In this document: positions 18,934-26,382 of the stretch, piece after piece | How the letters are laid out: every line of letters begins with the position of its first letter | Position numbering within the stretch: position 1 is the first letter of the stretch | Assembly: GCF_900116405.1 (NCBI RefSeq) | Contig: NZ_FPAQ01000010.1 | Coordinates: 28,000 to 91,999, forward strand | DNA: 64,000 nucleotides | Direction of reading: 5' to 3' | DNA from: Halomonas saccharevitans | GTDB lineage: Bacteria > Pseudomonadota > Gammaproteobacteria > Pseudomonadales > Halomonadaceae | Position numbers and translations under genes: made by a program | Notes under the pieces: generated by a model | What the model was told of the DNA's origin: nothing | The model's input: only the letters and a program-made list of their open reading frames with translations | The model's database searches: none

Positions 18934-18948
18934 CATTCACGACGAATG
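18934..18948 (+). promoter_or_regulatory. CATTC-N5-GAATG palindrome before the second ETHE1-like gene
   Basis: CATTC (18934-18938) and GAATG (18944-18948) form an inverted repeat in an AT-rich patch, 89 bases before the ATG at 19037. Two direct CATTCG copies follow at about 19012 and 19026. This could be an operator for a dimeric repressor; no such regulator gene is in the window. Confidence 0.35.
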
Positions 18949-19036
18949 TGTATAGCAAAACGGTCTATCCTTAGAACTTGTATTGCGCTACGCTGATCCT
19001 ACATTCGGCAGCGACATTCGATGGAGGGCGTCCCTC

Positions 19037-19951
19037 ATGTCCCAGCAATCACGCGCATCCCGGCCAGGCGTGGCCCGGCCCAACGGGACCCGGCCTATCG
19101 TCACCCCCTTTTTCGATGAGCCCACCAACACCTTCAGCTATGTGGTACAGGACCCTGACAGCCCTGCCTGCGCGATCCTCGATTCGGTGCTCGACTTCGA
19201 CTACGCCGCCGGTCGCACCGACGTGCGCTCCGCCGATGCCATCATCGCCTTCGTACGCGACCACGGCCTAGAGGTGGAGTGGATCCTGGAGACCCATGTC
19301 CACGCCGATCACCTCTCCGCCGCGCCCTACCTGCACGAGACGCTGGGTGGAAAGACCGGCATCGGCGCCAACATCACCGTGGTGCAGGACGTGTTCGGCA
19401 AGGCCTTCAATGCCGGCACCGAGTTCGCCCGCGACGGCAGCCAGTTCGATCGCCTCTTCGAGGAGGGCGATACCTTCGCCATCGGCCATCTGGAAGGGCG
19501 GGTGCTGCACACCCCGGGCCACACCCCGGCCTGCTTGACCTATGTGATCGGCGATGCCGCCTTCGTTGGCGATACCCTCTTCATGCCGGACTATGGCACC
19601 GCACGCTGCGACTTCCCGGGCGGCGATGCCCGCGCCCTCTACCGCTCCATCCAGAAGGTGCTGGCCCTGCCGGGCGAGACCCGGCTGTTCCTGTGCCATG
19701 ACTACAAGGCCCCGGAGCGCGAGGAGTATCAGCACGAGACCAGCGTGGCAGAGCAGCGTGCCCACAACGTGCACGTCCACGAGGGGGTCAGCGAGGACGC
19801 TTTCGTCACGATGCGTACCGAGCGGGACGCGACCCTCGGCATGCCCCGGCTGATCCTGCCCTCGGTGCAGGTCAACATGCGTGCCGGTCATATGCCGCCG
19901 GCCGAGGAGAACGGTCAGGTCTACCTCAAGGTGCCGATCGACAAGTTCTGA
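19037..19951 (+). CDS. ETHE1-like metallo-beta-lactamase-fold protein, copy 2 (putative persulfide dioxygenase, Blh-type)
   Basis: A 304-residue paralogue of the upstream gene. Metal motif THVHADHLSA, then TPGHTPACLTYV, VGDTLFMPDYGTARCDFPGG and LCHDYKAPERE: all ETHE1 iron ligands (His, His, Asp) are in place. QVNMRAGHMPP near the end matches the catalytic domain of Blh/PDO proteins. In Blh a DUF442 domain is fused in front; here that domain is the separate next gene (20011). Copy 2 looks more canonical than copy 1. It has an AT-rich upstream region with possible operator sequences, so it probably starts a new transcript. Confidence 0.9.
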   Translation: MSQQSRASRPGVARPNGTRPIVTPFFDEPTNTFSYVVQDPDSPACAILDSVLDFDYAAGRTDVRSADAIIAFVRDHGLEVEWILETHVHADHLSAAPYLHETLGGKTGIGANITVVQDVFGKAFNAGTEFARDGSQFDRLFEEGDTFAIGHLEGRVLHTPGHTPACLTYVIGDAAFVGDTLFMPDYGTARCDFPGGDARALYRSIQKVLALPGETRLFLCHDYKAPEREEYQHETSVAEQRAHNVHVHEGVSEDAFVTMRTERDATLGMPRLILPSVQVNMRAGHMPPAEENGQVYLKVPIDKF

Positions 19952-20010
19952 GGCCGGGTCGTCCCGTCGCCAGAGGTCCCATGCACATGCCATCCCCCAC
20001 AGGAGTGCCC

Positions 20011-20430
20011 ATGCAGATTCAACACCTCGAAAGCGGTTTCGCCATCGCCGATGCCGTGACCCCCGCCGATCTCGACGAGATCGCCCGTCGCGGCTTCCGC
20101 GCGGTGATCTGTAACCGCCGTCCCGGCGAGGCCGAGGACCACCCCGACGACCGCCCCCTGAAGGCCCGGGCCGCCGAGCTGGGCCTCGCGTGGCGCTGTA
20201 TTCCCGTCACGCCGGGCGACTATGGCGAGACCGATATTGCCGCCTTCAGTCAGTCGCTGGACGAGTTGCCCGCGCCGATCCTGGCCTTCTGCCGGACCGG
20301 CAAGCGCGCCGTGCACCTCTGGGCCCATGCGCGCAGCCGCGAGGCCGGGTGTGACATTCCGGCGCTGCTGGCCGCGGCTCACGCGGCCGGCCACGATCCG
20401 CAGCCGATCCGCGAGATGCTCAAGGTCTGA
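20011..20430 (+). CDS. DUF442 / TIGR01244-type sulfurtransferase-phosphatase-fold protein
   Basis: A 139-residue protein with a cysteine loop FCRTGKRAVHLW (Cys-x5-Arg, a tyrosine-phosphatase/rhodanese-like P-loop) and the family signature GFRAVICNRRPGEAEDHP. This is the stand-alone version of the N-terminal domain of Blh, in which it is fused to a persulfide dioxygenase. Expected role: accept sulfane sulfur and pass it to the dioxygenase. ATG at 20011 follows ACAGGAG; an ATG at 19981 is less likely. It is 59 bases after the ETHE1-like copy 2. Confidence 0.87.
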   Translation: MQIQHLESGFAIADAVTPADLDEIARRGFRAVICNRRPGEAEDHPDDRPLKARAAELGLAWRCIPVTPGDYGETDIAAFSQSLDELPAPILAFCRTGKRAVHLWAHARSREAGCDIPALLAAAHAAGHDPQPIREMLKV

Positions 20431-20487
20431 CAGGCGGACGCCCCGCGCCGCGACGGAACCGGGTTCACGACCGATGACGAGACGCCC

Positions 20488-22344
20488 ATGACTCCTTCTC
20501 GCTGGATTCCCCTGTTCGGCTGGCTGCATGGCTATCGGCGTGATGCGCTCGCCAGCGACCTGCTGGCGGCGCTGATCGTGACGCTGATGCTGGTGCCCCA
20601 GGCGCTGGCCTACGCCCTGCTGGCCGGGCTGCCCCCGGAGGTGGGGCTCTACGCCAGCATGCTGCCGCTGGTGCTCTACGCCCTCTTCGGCACCAGCGCC
20701 ACCCTGGCGGTGGGGCCGGTGGCCGTGGCCTCATTGATGACCGCCTCGGCGCTCTCCGGCATCGCGCCGCCGGGCAGCGCCGAGTACGTTGGGGCGGCCC
20801 TGGTGCTGGCCGCGCTCTCCGGGCTGGTGCTGGTGGGCATGGGCCTCTTGCGCCTGGGGTTTCTGGCCAACTTCCTGAGCCACCCGGTGATCTCGGGCTT
20901 CGTCACCGCCTCGGGCATCCTGATCGCCGCCAGTCAGCTGCGCCACGTGCTCGGCGTGGAGGCGTCCGGCCACAACCTGGTCGAGATGGGCGCGGCGTTG
21001 ATCGCGGGGATCAAAGAGACCAACGCCATCACCCTGGCGATCGGCCTGGGCGTCTGGGCGTACCTGCTGATCTGCCGGCGCCACCTCAAGAGCGGACTGG
21101 TGCGCCTGGGAGTGTCGGCCACGGCCGCGGAGCTCCTCGCCAAGGCGGCGCCGGTCTCGGCGGTGATCGTCACTACCCTGCTGGCCTGGGGGCTGGGGCT
21201 CGGCGAACGGGGCGTGGCCCTGGTTGGCGAGGTGCCGAGCGGCCTGCCGACGCTGGCGCTGCCGAGCCTTCAGCCCGAACTCTGGTCGACGCTACTTCCT
21301 GCGGCGGTGCTGATCAGCCTGGTGGGCTTCGTGGAGTCGGTCTCGGTGGCCCAGACGCTGGCCGCCAAGCGCCGCCAGCGCATCGATCCCAACCGGGAGC
21401 TGATCGCGCTGGGGCTGGCTAATCTCGGCGCGGGCACAAGCGGCGGCTCGCCGGTCTCCGGCGGCTTCTCGCGCTCGGTGGTCAACTTCGAGGCCGGCGC
21501 CGCCACGCCGCTCGCCGGCGCCTTCACCGCGGTGGGCATCGCCGTGGCGACCCTGACTCTCACCACGCCGCTGTCGTTCCTGCCCAAGGCGACCCTGGCC
21601 GCCACCATCATCGTCGCGGTGGGCACCCTGATCGATCTGCCCGCGATCAAGCGCACCTGGGACTACTCCCGGGCTGACGGCGCGGCCATGCTCGCCACCC
21701 TGGTGCTGACCCTGGTCCACGGGGTGGAGAGCGGCATCCTGGTGGGGGTGGGGCTGTCGCTGGGCCTGCATCTCTATCGCACCAGCCGCCCCCACAGCGC
21801 CGTGGTGGGTCGGGTGCCGGGCAGCGAGCACTTTCGCAACGTGCAGCGTCACGCGGTCGAGACCGACGAGCGGCTGGCGATCCTGCGGGTCGACGAGAGC
21901 CTCTACTTCGCTAACGCGCGCTACCTCGAGGATACGGTCATGGAACTGGCGGCCCGCCAGCCGGGGCTGGCGCATATCGTGCTGGCCTGCCAGGCGGTCA
22001 ACGTGATCGACGCCTCGGCGCTGGAGAGCTTGGAGGCGATCAATGCCCGCTTGAAGGACGCCGACGTCGCCCTGCACCTTGCCGAGGTCAAGGGACCGGT
22101 AATGGACCGCCTGGAGCACACTGTCTTCTGCCGGGCACTGACCGGCCGTGTCTTCCTCAGTACCTTCGACGCCTGGCGCGCGCTGCATGAGCAGGCCACG
22201 GCCGAGACGTCTCAGGCAGCCTGCGGCGGGGCAGGGCTCCACGACGCTGCCTCGCCACGCCCATCCGACCCGGGGCTTGGCCCCATCATGGAAAATGCCC
22301 CCGTTGACGGGCGTTTTCACGCACATCGAGGAGACTCACCATGA
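20488..22344 (+). CDS. SulP-family anion permease with STAS domain
   Basis: A 618-residue transporter. The N-terminus LFGWLHGYRRDALASDLLAAL leads into 11-12 hydrophobic helices (about residues 25-430) with the SulP signature PQALAYALLAGLPPEVGLYAS. A cytoplasmic STAS domain follows (about 440-555: LAILRVDESLYFANARYLED, VIDASALESLEAIN). SulP proteins carry sulfate, bicarbonate or other anions; in this setting sulfite or sulfate export is plausible but unproven. The last 50 residues are low-complexity and the coding sequence runs through a hairpin with a T-run (22292-22317), ending in an ATGA overlap with the next gene. Confidence 0.92.
   Translation: MTPSRWIPLFGWLHGYRRDALASDLLAALIVTLMLVPQALAYALLAGLPPEVGLYASMLPLVLYALFGTSATLAVGPVAVASLMTASALSGIAPPGSAEYVGAALVLAALSGLVLVGMGLLRLGFLANFLSHPVISGFVTASGILIAASQLRHVLGVEASGHNLVEMGAALIAGIKETNAITLAIGLGVWAYLLICRRHLKSGLVRLGVSATAAELLAKAAPVSAVIVTTLLAWGLGLGERGVALVGEVPSGLPTLALPSLQPELWSTLLPAAVLISLVGFVESVSVAQTLAAKRRQRIDPNRELIALGLANLGAGTSGGSPVSGGFSRSVVNFEAGAATPLAGAFTAVGIAVATLTLTTPLSFLPKATLAATIIVAVGTLIDLPAIKRTWDYSRADGAAMLATLVLTLVHGVESGILVGVGLSLGLHLYRTSRPHSAVVGRVPGSEHFRNVQRHAVETDERLAILRVDESLYFANARYLEDTVMELAARQPGLAHIVLACQAVNVIDASALESLEAINARLKDADVALHLAEVKGPVMDRLEHTVFCRALTGRVFLSTFDAWRALHEQATAETSQAACGGAGLHDAASPRPSDPGLGPIMENAPVDGRFHAHRGDSP
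22292..22317 (+). terminator. Terminator-like hairpin inside the 3' end of the SulP gene
   Basis: AAAATGCCCCCGT pairs with ACGGGCGTTTT (one wobble and a 2-base bulge) and ends in TTTT. A smaller GGGGC-TTG-GCCCC hairpin precedes it (22272-22284). It could attenuate expression of the downstream DUF2892/YeeE genes. Confidence 0.45.
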
Positions 22345-22532
22345 CCCAGAATGTCGGCGGTATCGACAAGCTCGCCCGTATCATCATCGGCGCCGTGCTG
22401 ATCGGCCTGGCCATCACCGGACAGGTCGGCGCCTGGGGCTTTATCGGCCTGCTGCCGCTGGTCACCGGCCTGCTCAATACCTGCCCCGCCTATCGCCTGC
22501 TGGGCATCAGCACCTGCAAGCGGCAGAAGTGA
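22341..22532 (+). CDS. DUF2892 (YgaP-like) two-helix membrane protein, copy 2
   Basis: A 63-residue membrane protein nearly the same as the product of 16799-16987: both have NVGGIDK, IGAVLI, TGLLN, CPAY and LLGISTCK in identical spacing. It starts in the ATGA overlap with the SulP gene and has a good GAGGAG ribosome-binding site. YgaP-like helices carry sulfurtransferase domains to the membrane in E. coli; here they are free-standing next to sulfur transporters. Confidence 0.87.
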   Translation: MTQNVGGIDKLARIIIGAVLIGLAITGQVGAWGFIGLLPLVTGLLNTCPAYRLLGISTCKRQK

Positions 22533-22566
22533 ACGATCAACCGACGCGTACTGGAGGAGCTGACAC

Positions 22567-23040
22567 GTGGATGGGATGGCAAGCCTGCAGGGGCTGATCG
22601 GGGGGATCCTGATCGGCCTGTCGGCCACCTGGCTGATGGCGACCCTGGGCCGCATCGCCGGCATCAGCGGTATCCTCGGCACCCTGATCACCCAGCGCCC
22701 GCGGGGCGACAGCGCCTGGCGGCTGGCCTTCCTGCTGGGGCTGATCAGCGGCCCGGTCGTGCTGATGATGCTGGGCGGCGGCCTGGGCAATGTCGCCGGG
22801 GGCGGGGTCGACGTGACCGGCGAGGTGATCGGCGCGCCCGCCGGCGGCGTGCCGCTGATGCTCGCCGCGGGGCTTCTGGTGGGGCTCGGCACCGGCCTCG
22901 GCAGCGGCTGCACCAGCGGTCACGGCGTCTGTGGCCTGGCGCGGCTATCGCCTCGCTCCCTGGCGGCCACCGTCATCTTCCTGGTGGCGGCGATCGTCAC
23001 CGTCTTCGTGGTGCGCCACGTGATCGGAGGTGGAGCATGA
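22567..23040 (+). CDS. YeeE/YedE-type sulfur transporter subunit, first half
   Basis: A 157-residue membrane protein with four hydrophobic helices and the YeeE/YedE (sulf_transp) signature GLGSGCTSGHGVCGL, whose cysteines are thought to guide thiosulfate or sulfane sulfur in YeeE/TsuA. It starts with GTG at 22567 after CTGGAGGAG. It overlaps the next, complementary half gene by four bases; such pairs replace the single full-length YeeE in many proteobacteria (PmpA/PmpB type). Confidence 0.88.
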   Translation: MDGMASLQGLIGGILIGLSATWLMATLGRIAGISGILGTLITQRPRGDSAWRLAFLLGLISGPVVLMMLGGGLGNVAGGGVDVTGEVIGAPAGGVPLMLAAGLLVGLGTGLGSGCTSGHGVCGLARLSPRSLAATVIFLVAAIVTVFVVRHVIGGGA

Positions 23041-23465
23041 AGACCGAGACCCAGAAAACGCTCATGGGCTACGTCGCCGGGCTGCTCTTCGGCCTCGGCC
23101 TCGCCGTCTCCGGCATGACCGACCCGGCCCGGGTCCTCGGCTTCCTGGATCTCGCCGGCGCCTGGGACCCGACCCTGATGTTCGTGCTGGGCGGCGCCGT
23201 GATCACCAACTTCATCGGCTACCGTCTGGTGCTGCGCCGCCCCCACCCGCTGCTGGGCGAGCGCTTCCAGCTGCCCACGCGCACCGATCTGGACGGCCGA
23301 CTGATCGGCGGCGCCGCCCTGTTCGGCATCGGCTGGGGGCTCTCAGGCTACTGCCCGGGGCCGGCCTTCGCCTCCTTCGCCGGGCTCTCCGCGCCGCTTG
23401 CCGCCATGCTGCTGGCGATGGTGCTCGGCTGGTTCCTGGCGCGGGCGATCCCCGCCCGGAGCTGA
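23037..23465 (+). CDS. YeeE/YedE-type sulfur transporter subunit, second half (DUF6691-like)
   Basis: A 142-residue membrane protein with four helices. FGLGLAVSGMTDPARVLGFLDLAG is the family's N-terminal block, and GIGWGLSGYCPGPAFAS contains the conserved Cys (CPGPA). Together with the preceding gene it should make one channel-like sulfur transporter. It ends 142 bases before the response-regulator gene, where a new promoter is expected. Confidence 0.88.
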   Translation: MKTETQKTLMGYVAGLLFGLGLAVSGMTDPARVLGFLDLAGAWDPTLMFVLGGAVITNFIGYRLVLRRPHPLLGERFQLPTRTDLDGRLIGGAALFGIGWGLSGYCPGPAFASFAGLSAPLAAMLLAMVLGWFLARAIPARS

Positions 23466-23548
23466 TCGCCTCGCCCTCTCTCCCGAGCCTCTCTCACCCC
23501 GGGGGAGGCGCGATATCGACCAATGGACGGCATGCCCGGCCGGCGTGG

Positions 23549-23564
23549 CTTAACGCCCGCTTAA
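23549..23564 (+). promoter_or_regulatory. CTTAA-N6-CTTAA direct repeat, likely binding site of the adjacent response regulator
   Basis: CTTAA at 23549-23553 and again at 23560-23564, an 11-bp period that places both halves on one face of the helix. This is the arrangement bound by PmrA/QseB-group OmpR-type regulators. It lies 43 bases before the ATG of exactly such a regulator, where it would cover a promoter -35 region and allow autoregulation of the four-gene operon. Confidence 0.6.
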
Positions 23565-23606
23565 TGGTCCGGTGACAAGATGTCGCAGTTCACGAGGATT
23601 CCTGTC

Positions 23607-24308
23607 ATGCACGTACTGCTCATCGAGGATGACGCCCTGGTAGCGTCGGGCATCCAGGCCGGGCTCGGCGTCTACGACTTCGTCGTCGACACCGTGGGCT
23701 CCATCGGTGAGGCCCGCTCGGTCATGGAGACGGTCTCAAGCGACGTGGTGATCCTTGATCGCGGCCTGCCCGATGGCGACGGCATGACGCTGCTCGAGGA
23801 GTGGCGGGCGGCCGGCATCGATGTCCCGGTGCTGATCCTCACCGCGCGCGACGCGGTGAGCGATCGCATCGAGGGGCTGCACGTCGGCGCCGACGACTAT
23901 CTGGTCAAGCCCTTCGACCTCGACGAGCTGGTGGCGCGCCTGCAGGCGCTGCTGCGCCGCGCCGCCGGACGCTCCCGGGCGCTGGTCGAACACGGCGCGC
24001 TGTGTCTCGATCCCGTCTCCCGGGAGGTGACGGTGGCCGGATGGCCGGTGGCGCTATCGCGCCGCGAGCTGGTGCTGCTGGAGGCCTTCCTCCAGGCGCC
24101 ACGCAGCGTGCTCAGCGCCGAGCAGCTCAAGGACAGCCTCTACGGCATGAACGAGGAGGTGGAGAGCAACGCGCTCAACGTCCACATCCACCATCTGCGC
24201 CGCAAGCTCGGCAGCCGGGTGATCGAGACGGTGCGCGGGCTGGGGTACCGACTCGGCGAGCCCGCGGCGGTCGAGGCGCCGCGGCGCCCCGGGACGGATC
24301 GCCCATGA
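23607..24308 (+). CDS. OmpR-family response regulator (QseB/PmrA-like)
   Basis: A 233-residue regulator. The receiver domain has the acidic pocket IEDD (residues 6-9), the phospho-acceptor Asp51 in VILDRGLPDGDG, Thr in ILTARD and Lys in LVKPFDLDEL. A winged-helix DNA-binding domain follows (SRRELVLLEAFLQ, VHIHHLRRKLG, VRGLGYRL). The ATG at 23607 (MHVLLIEDD) is chosen over 23580 because it gives the normal receiver start. Its stop overlaps the kinase start. Context says it controls the downstream cytochromes and perhaps the wider sulfur island. Confidence 0.94.
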   Translation: MHVLLIEDDALVASGIQAGLGVYDFVVDTVGSIGEARSVMETVSSDVVILDRGLPDGDGMTLLEEWRAAGIDVPVLILTARDAVSDRIEGLHVGADDYLVKPFDLDELVARLQALLRRAAGRSRALVEHGALCLDPVSREVTVAGWPVALSRRELVLLEAFLQAPRSVLSAEQLKDSLYGMNEEVESNALNVHIHHLRRKLGSRVIETVRGLGYRLGEPAAVEAPRRPGTDRP

Positions 24309-25690
24309 GCCTGCGCACGCGCCTGGTGTTGACCTTGGGGGCCACGCTGCTGCTGCTGTGGGGGCTCGCCGCCGCCTGGCTGATGCGCGATCTCTACCAG
24401 CAGGTGGAGGCGACCCTGGACCAGCGTCTGGCCCAGTCGGCGCGAATGGTCTCGGGGCTGATGGCGCAGCTGCCGGTCGAGGTCTGGGAACAGGCCGATC
24501 GGCGGGCGCTCTCGATTCCCCCCATCGAGGGGCTGGCCTGCCAGGTGCATTCGCCCCGGGGCGAGATCCTGGCGCGCACCCATACCGACATGCAGGAGAT
24601 CCTGAAGGCCAGCGCGCCTGGGCACGCCTATCGCGAGGAGGGGGGCGTGACCTGGCGGGTGTTCACCTATGAGCGCAACGGGCTGACCATCACCACCGCC
24701 GATCGCATGGACGAGCGCGACCTGCTGATGGCCAACGTGCTGCAGGTGGCGGTGGTGCCCTTCGTGGTGGCGCTGGCGGGTAGCCTGCTGGCGCTGTGGA
24801 TCGGCGTTGTGAGAGGGCTCAAGCCGCTGGAGCGGCTGCGCGACGCCCTGGCGCGACGCCATCCGGATGCCCTGGCGCCGGTGGCGACCCACGGCGTGCC
24901 GGACGAGATTCGGCCGCTGGTGGACGCGCTCAATGCCCTGCTGGCGCGCATCCAGCAGGCCATCGTCCGCGAACAGCGCTTCACTAACGACGCGGCGCAT
25001 GAGCTGCGCACGCCGCTCACGGCCATCAAGACCCACCTCCAGGTGGCGCAGCGCGTTGAGGGCGAGGCGGCGCGCCGGGCGCTGGATCATGCCGAGGAGG
25101 GCGTGGCGCGGCTCTCCCGCACCCTGGACCAGCTGTTGATGCTGGCGCGGGTCGAGGGGCGGGTGCATTTCGAGGACGGCGAGGTCAGCCGCGCCGCCGA
25201 CGTGGTGGAGCTGGCCCTGCGGGACGCCCGGACAAGCGAGCAGGCGCGTTTGACGCAGCCCGGCTCCCTGCCCGAGGGCGAGCTCGCGGTGCCGCGGGAA
25301 CTGGCCATCACGGCGCTGCGCAACCTGGTGGACAATGCGCTGCGCCACGGGCCCGAGGGTAGCCCGGTGGCGGTCACGAGCCGGCTCGACGAGACGGGCG
25401 GGGCGCTGACCTTCGGCGTCAGGGATCACGGCCCCGGGGTCGAGGAGGGCCAGCTCGAGCAGCTGCCCCGACGCTTCTGGCGGGCGAGTCCCCAGCAGGG
25501 CAGCGGCCTGGGGCTTGCCATCGTGGCCGCCATCGCCGAGCGCTTCGGCGGCCGGCTGGCCTTCGCTAGCCCCGAGGGGGGCGGGCTCGAGGCCCGGCTG
25601 ACCCTGCCGCTGACGACGGGACCGGTGCCGCCGGCCCGATCAGAGTCCCTGCAGGGGATCAACGACAATGACGAGGGGAACCCGAGATGA
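24305..25690 (+). CDS. Membrane sensor histidine kinase (QseC-like)
   Basis: A 461-residue kinase. TM1 about residues 8-26, a periplasmic sensor domain about 27-145, TM2 about 147-168, HAMP, then the H-box FTNDAAHELRTPLTAIK with His232, N-box LRNLVDNALRHGPEG, and G-boxes VRDHGPGVE and QGSGLGLAIV. No known ligand-binding domain is recognised in the periplasmic part. It is coupled by ATGA overlaps both to the regulator upstream and to the cytochrome gene downstream, which strongly links the signal to that electron-transfer step. Confidence 0.93.
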   Translation: MSLRTRLVLTLGATLLLLWGLAAAWLMRDLYQQVEATLDQRLAQSARMVSGLMAQLPVEVWEQADRRALSIPPIEGLACQVHSPRGEILARTHTDMQEILKASAPGHAYREEGGVTWRVFTYERNGLTITTADRMDERDLLMANVLQVAVVPFVVALAGSLLALWIGVVRGLKPLERLRDALARRHPDALAPVATHGVPDEIRPLVDALNALLARIQQAIVREQRFTNDAAHELRTPLTAIKTHLQVAQRVEGEAARRALDHAEEGVARLSRTLDQLLMLARVEGRVHFEDGEVSRAADVVELALRDARTSEQARLTQPGSLPEGELAVPRELAITALRNLVDNALRHGPEGSPVAVTSRLDETGGALTFGVRDHGPGVEEGQLEQLPRRFWRASPQQGSGLGLAIVAAIAERFGGRLAFASPEGGGLEARLTLPLTTGPVPPARSESLQGINDNDEGNPR

Positions 25691-26382
25691 CGACCAAAAG
25701 AATCACGAGCGGCCTCGGCCTGCTGCTGGGCCTTGGCCTGGCGGCAGGGCAGGCCCAGGCCCTGGAGGGCGACGCCGAGCGCGGCCAGCAGGCGGCCGGG
25801 GTCTGTGTGGCCTGCCACCAGGCCGACGGCATGGGCATGGACAATCCGAACGGCGAGTCATGGCCGCGCCTGGCGGGGCTGCCGGCGGCCTACATCGAGA
25901 AGCAGCTGCACGACATCAAGGCGGGGCGCCGCGAGAGCGCCACCATGATGCCGTTCGCCAACATGCTCGATGATCAGCAGATCGCCGACGTCTCGGCCTA
26001 CTACGCCGAGATGACGGCCTGGCCGACGCTGCCCACGGCGTATCAACCCGCCGATCCCGAGGACGCCGCCGAGTGGCTGGCCCATCGCGGCGACTGGGCC
26101 GAGGACGCCATGATCCCGGCCTGCAACCAGTGCCACGGCCCCAGCGGCCAGGGCGTGGGCGATGTCTTCCCGCCCCTGGCCGGCCAGCATGCCGGTTACC
26201 TCGCGGCCCAGCTCGAGGCCTGGCGCGACGGCTCGCGGCACAACGACCCCAACCAGTTGATGGTGGGCATCGCCGAGCGCCTCGACGAGGCGCAGATCGC
26301 GATGATCGCCGACTACTACGCCACGCTGCCGGCAACGCTCGCCGAGCGAGACGCCCCGTCATCCGAGGAGGACGCCCCATGA
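25687..26382 (+). CDS. Cytochrome c4-like dihaem cytochrome
   Basis: A 231-residue periplasmic protein with a signal peptide (LGLLLGLGLAAGQAQA) and two class I cytochrome c domains. Haem motifs are CVACH (about residues 37-41) and CNQCH (about 141-145). Distal Met candidates lie in MMPFANML and in the matching part of the second domain (QLMVGIAERL). Such proteins pass electrons to terminal oxidases. It is the immediate neighbour (ATGA overlap) of the TsdA-like gene and is the probable electron acceptor of that enzyme. Confidence 0.92.
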   Translation: MTTKRITSGLGLLLGLGLAAGQAQALEGDAERGQQAAGVCVACHQADGMGMDNPNGESWPRLAGLPAAYIEKQLHDIKAGRRESATMMPFANMLDDQQIADVSAYYAEMTAWPTLPTAYQPADPEDAAEWLAHRGDWAEDAMIPACNQCHGPSGQGVGDVFPPLAGQHAGYLAAQLEAWRDGSRHNDPNQLMVGIAERLDEAQIAMIADYYATLPATLAERDAPSSEEDAP

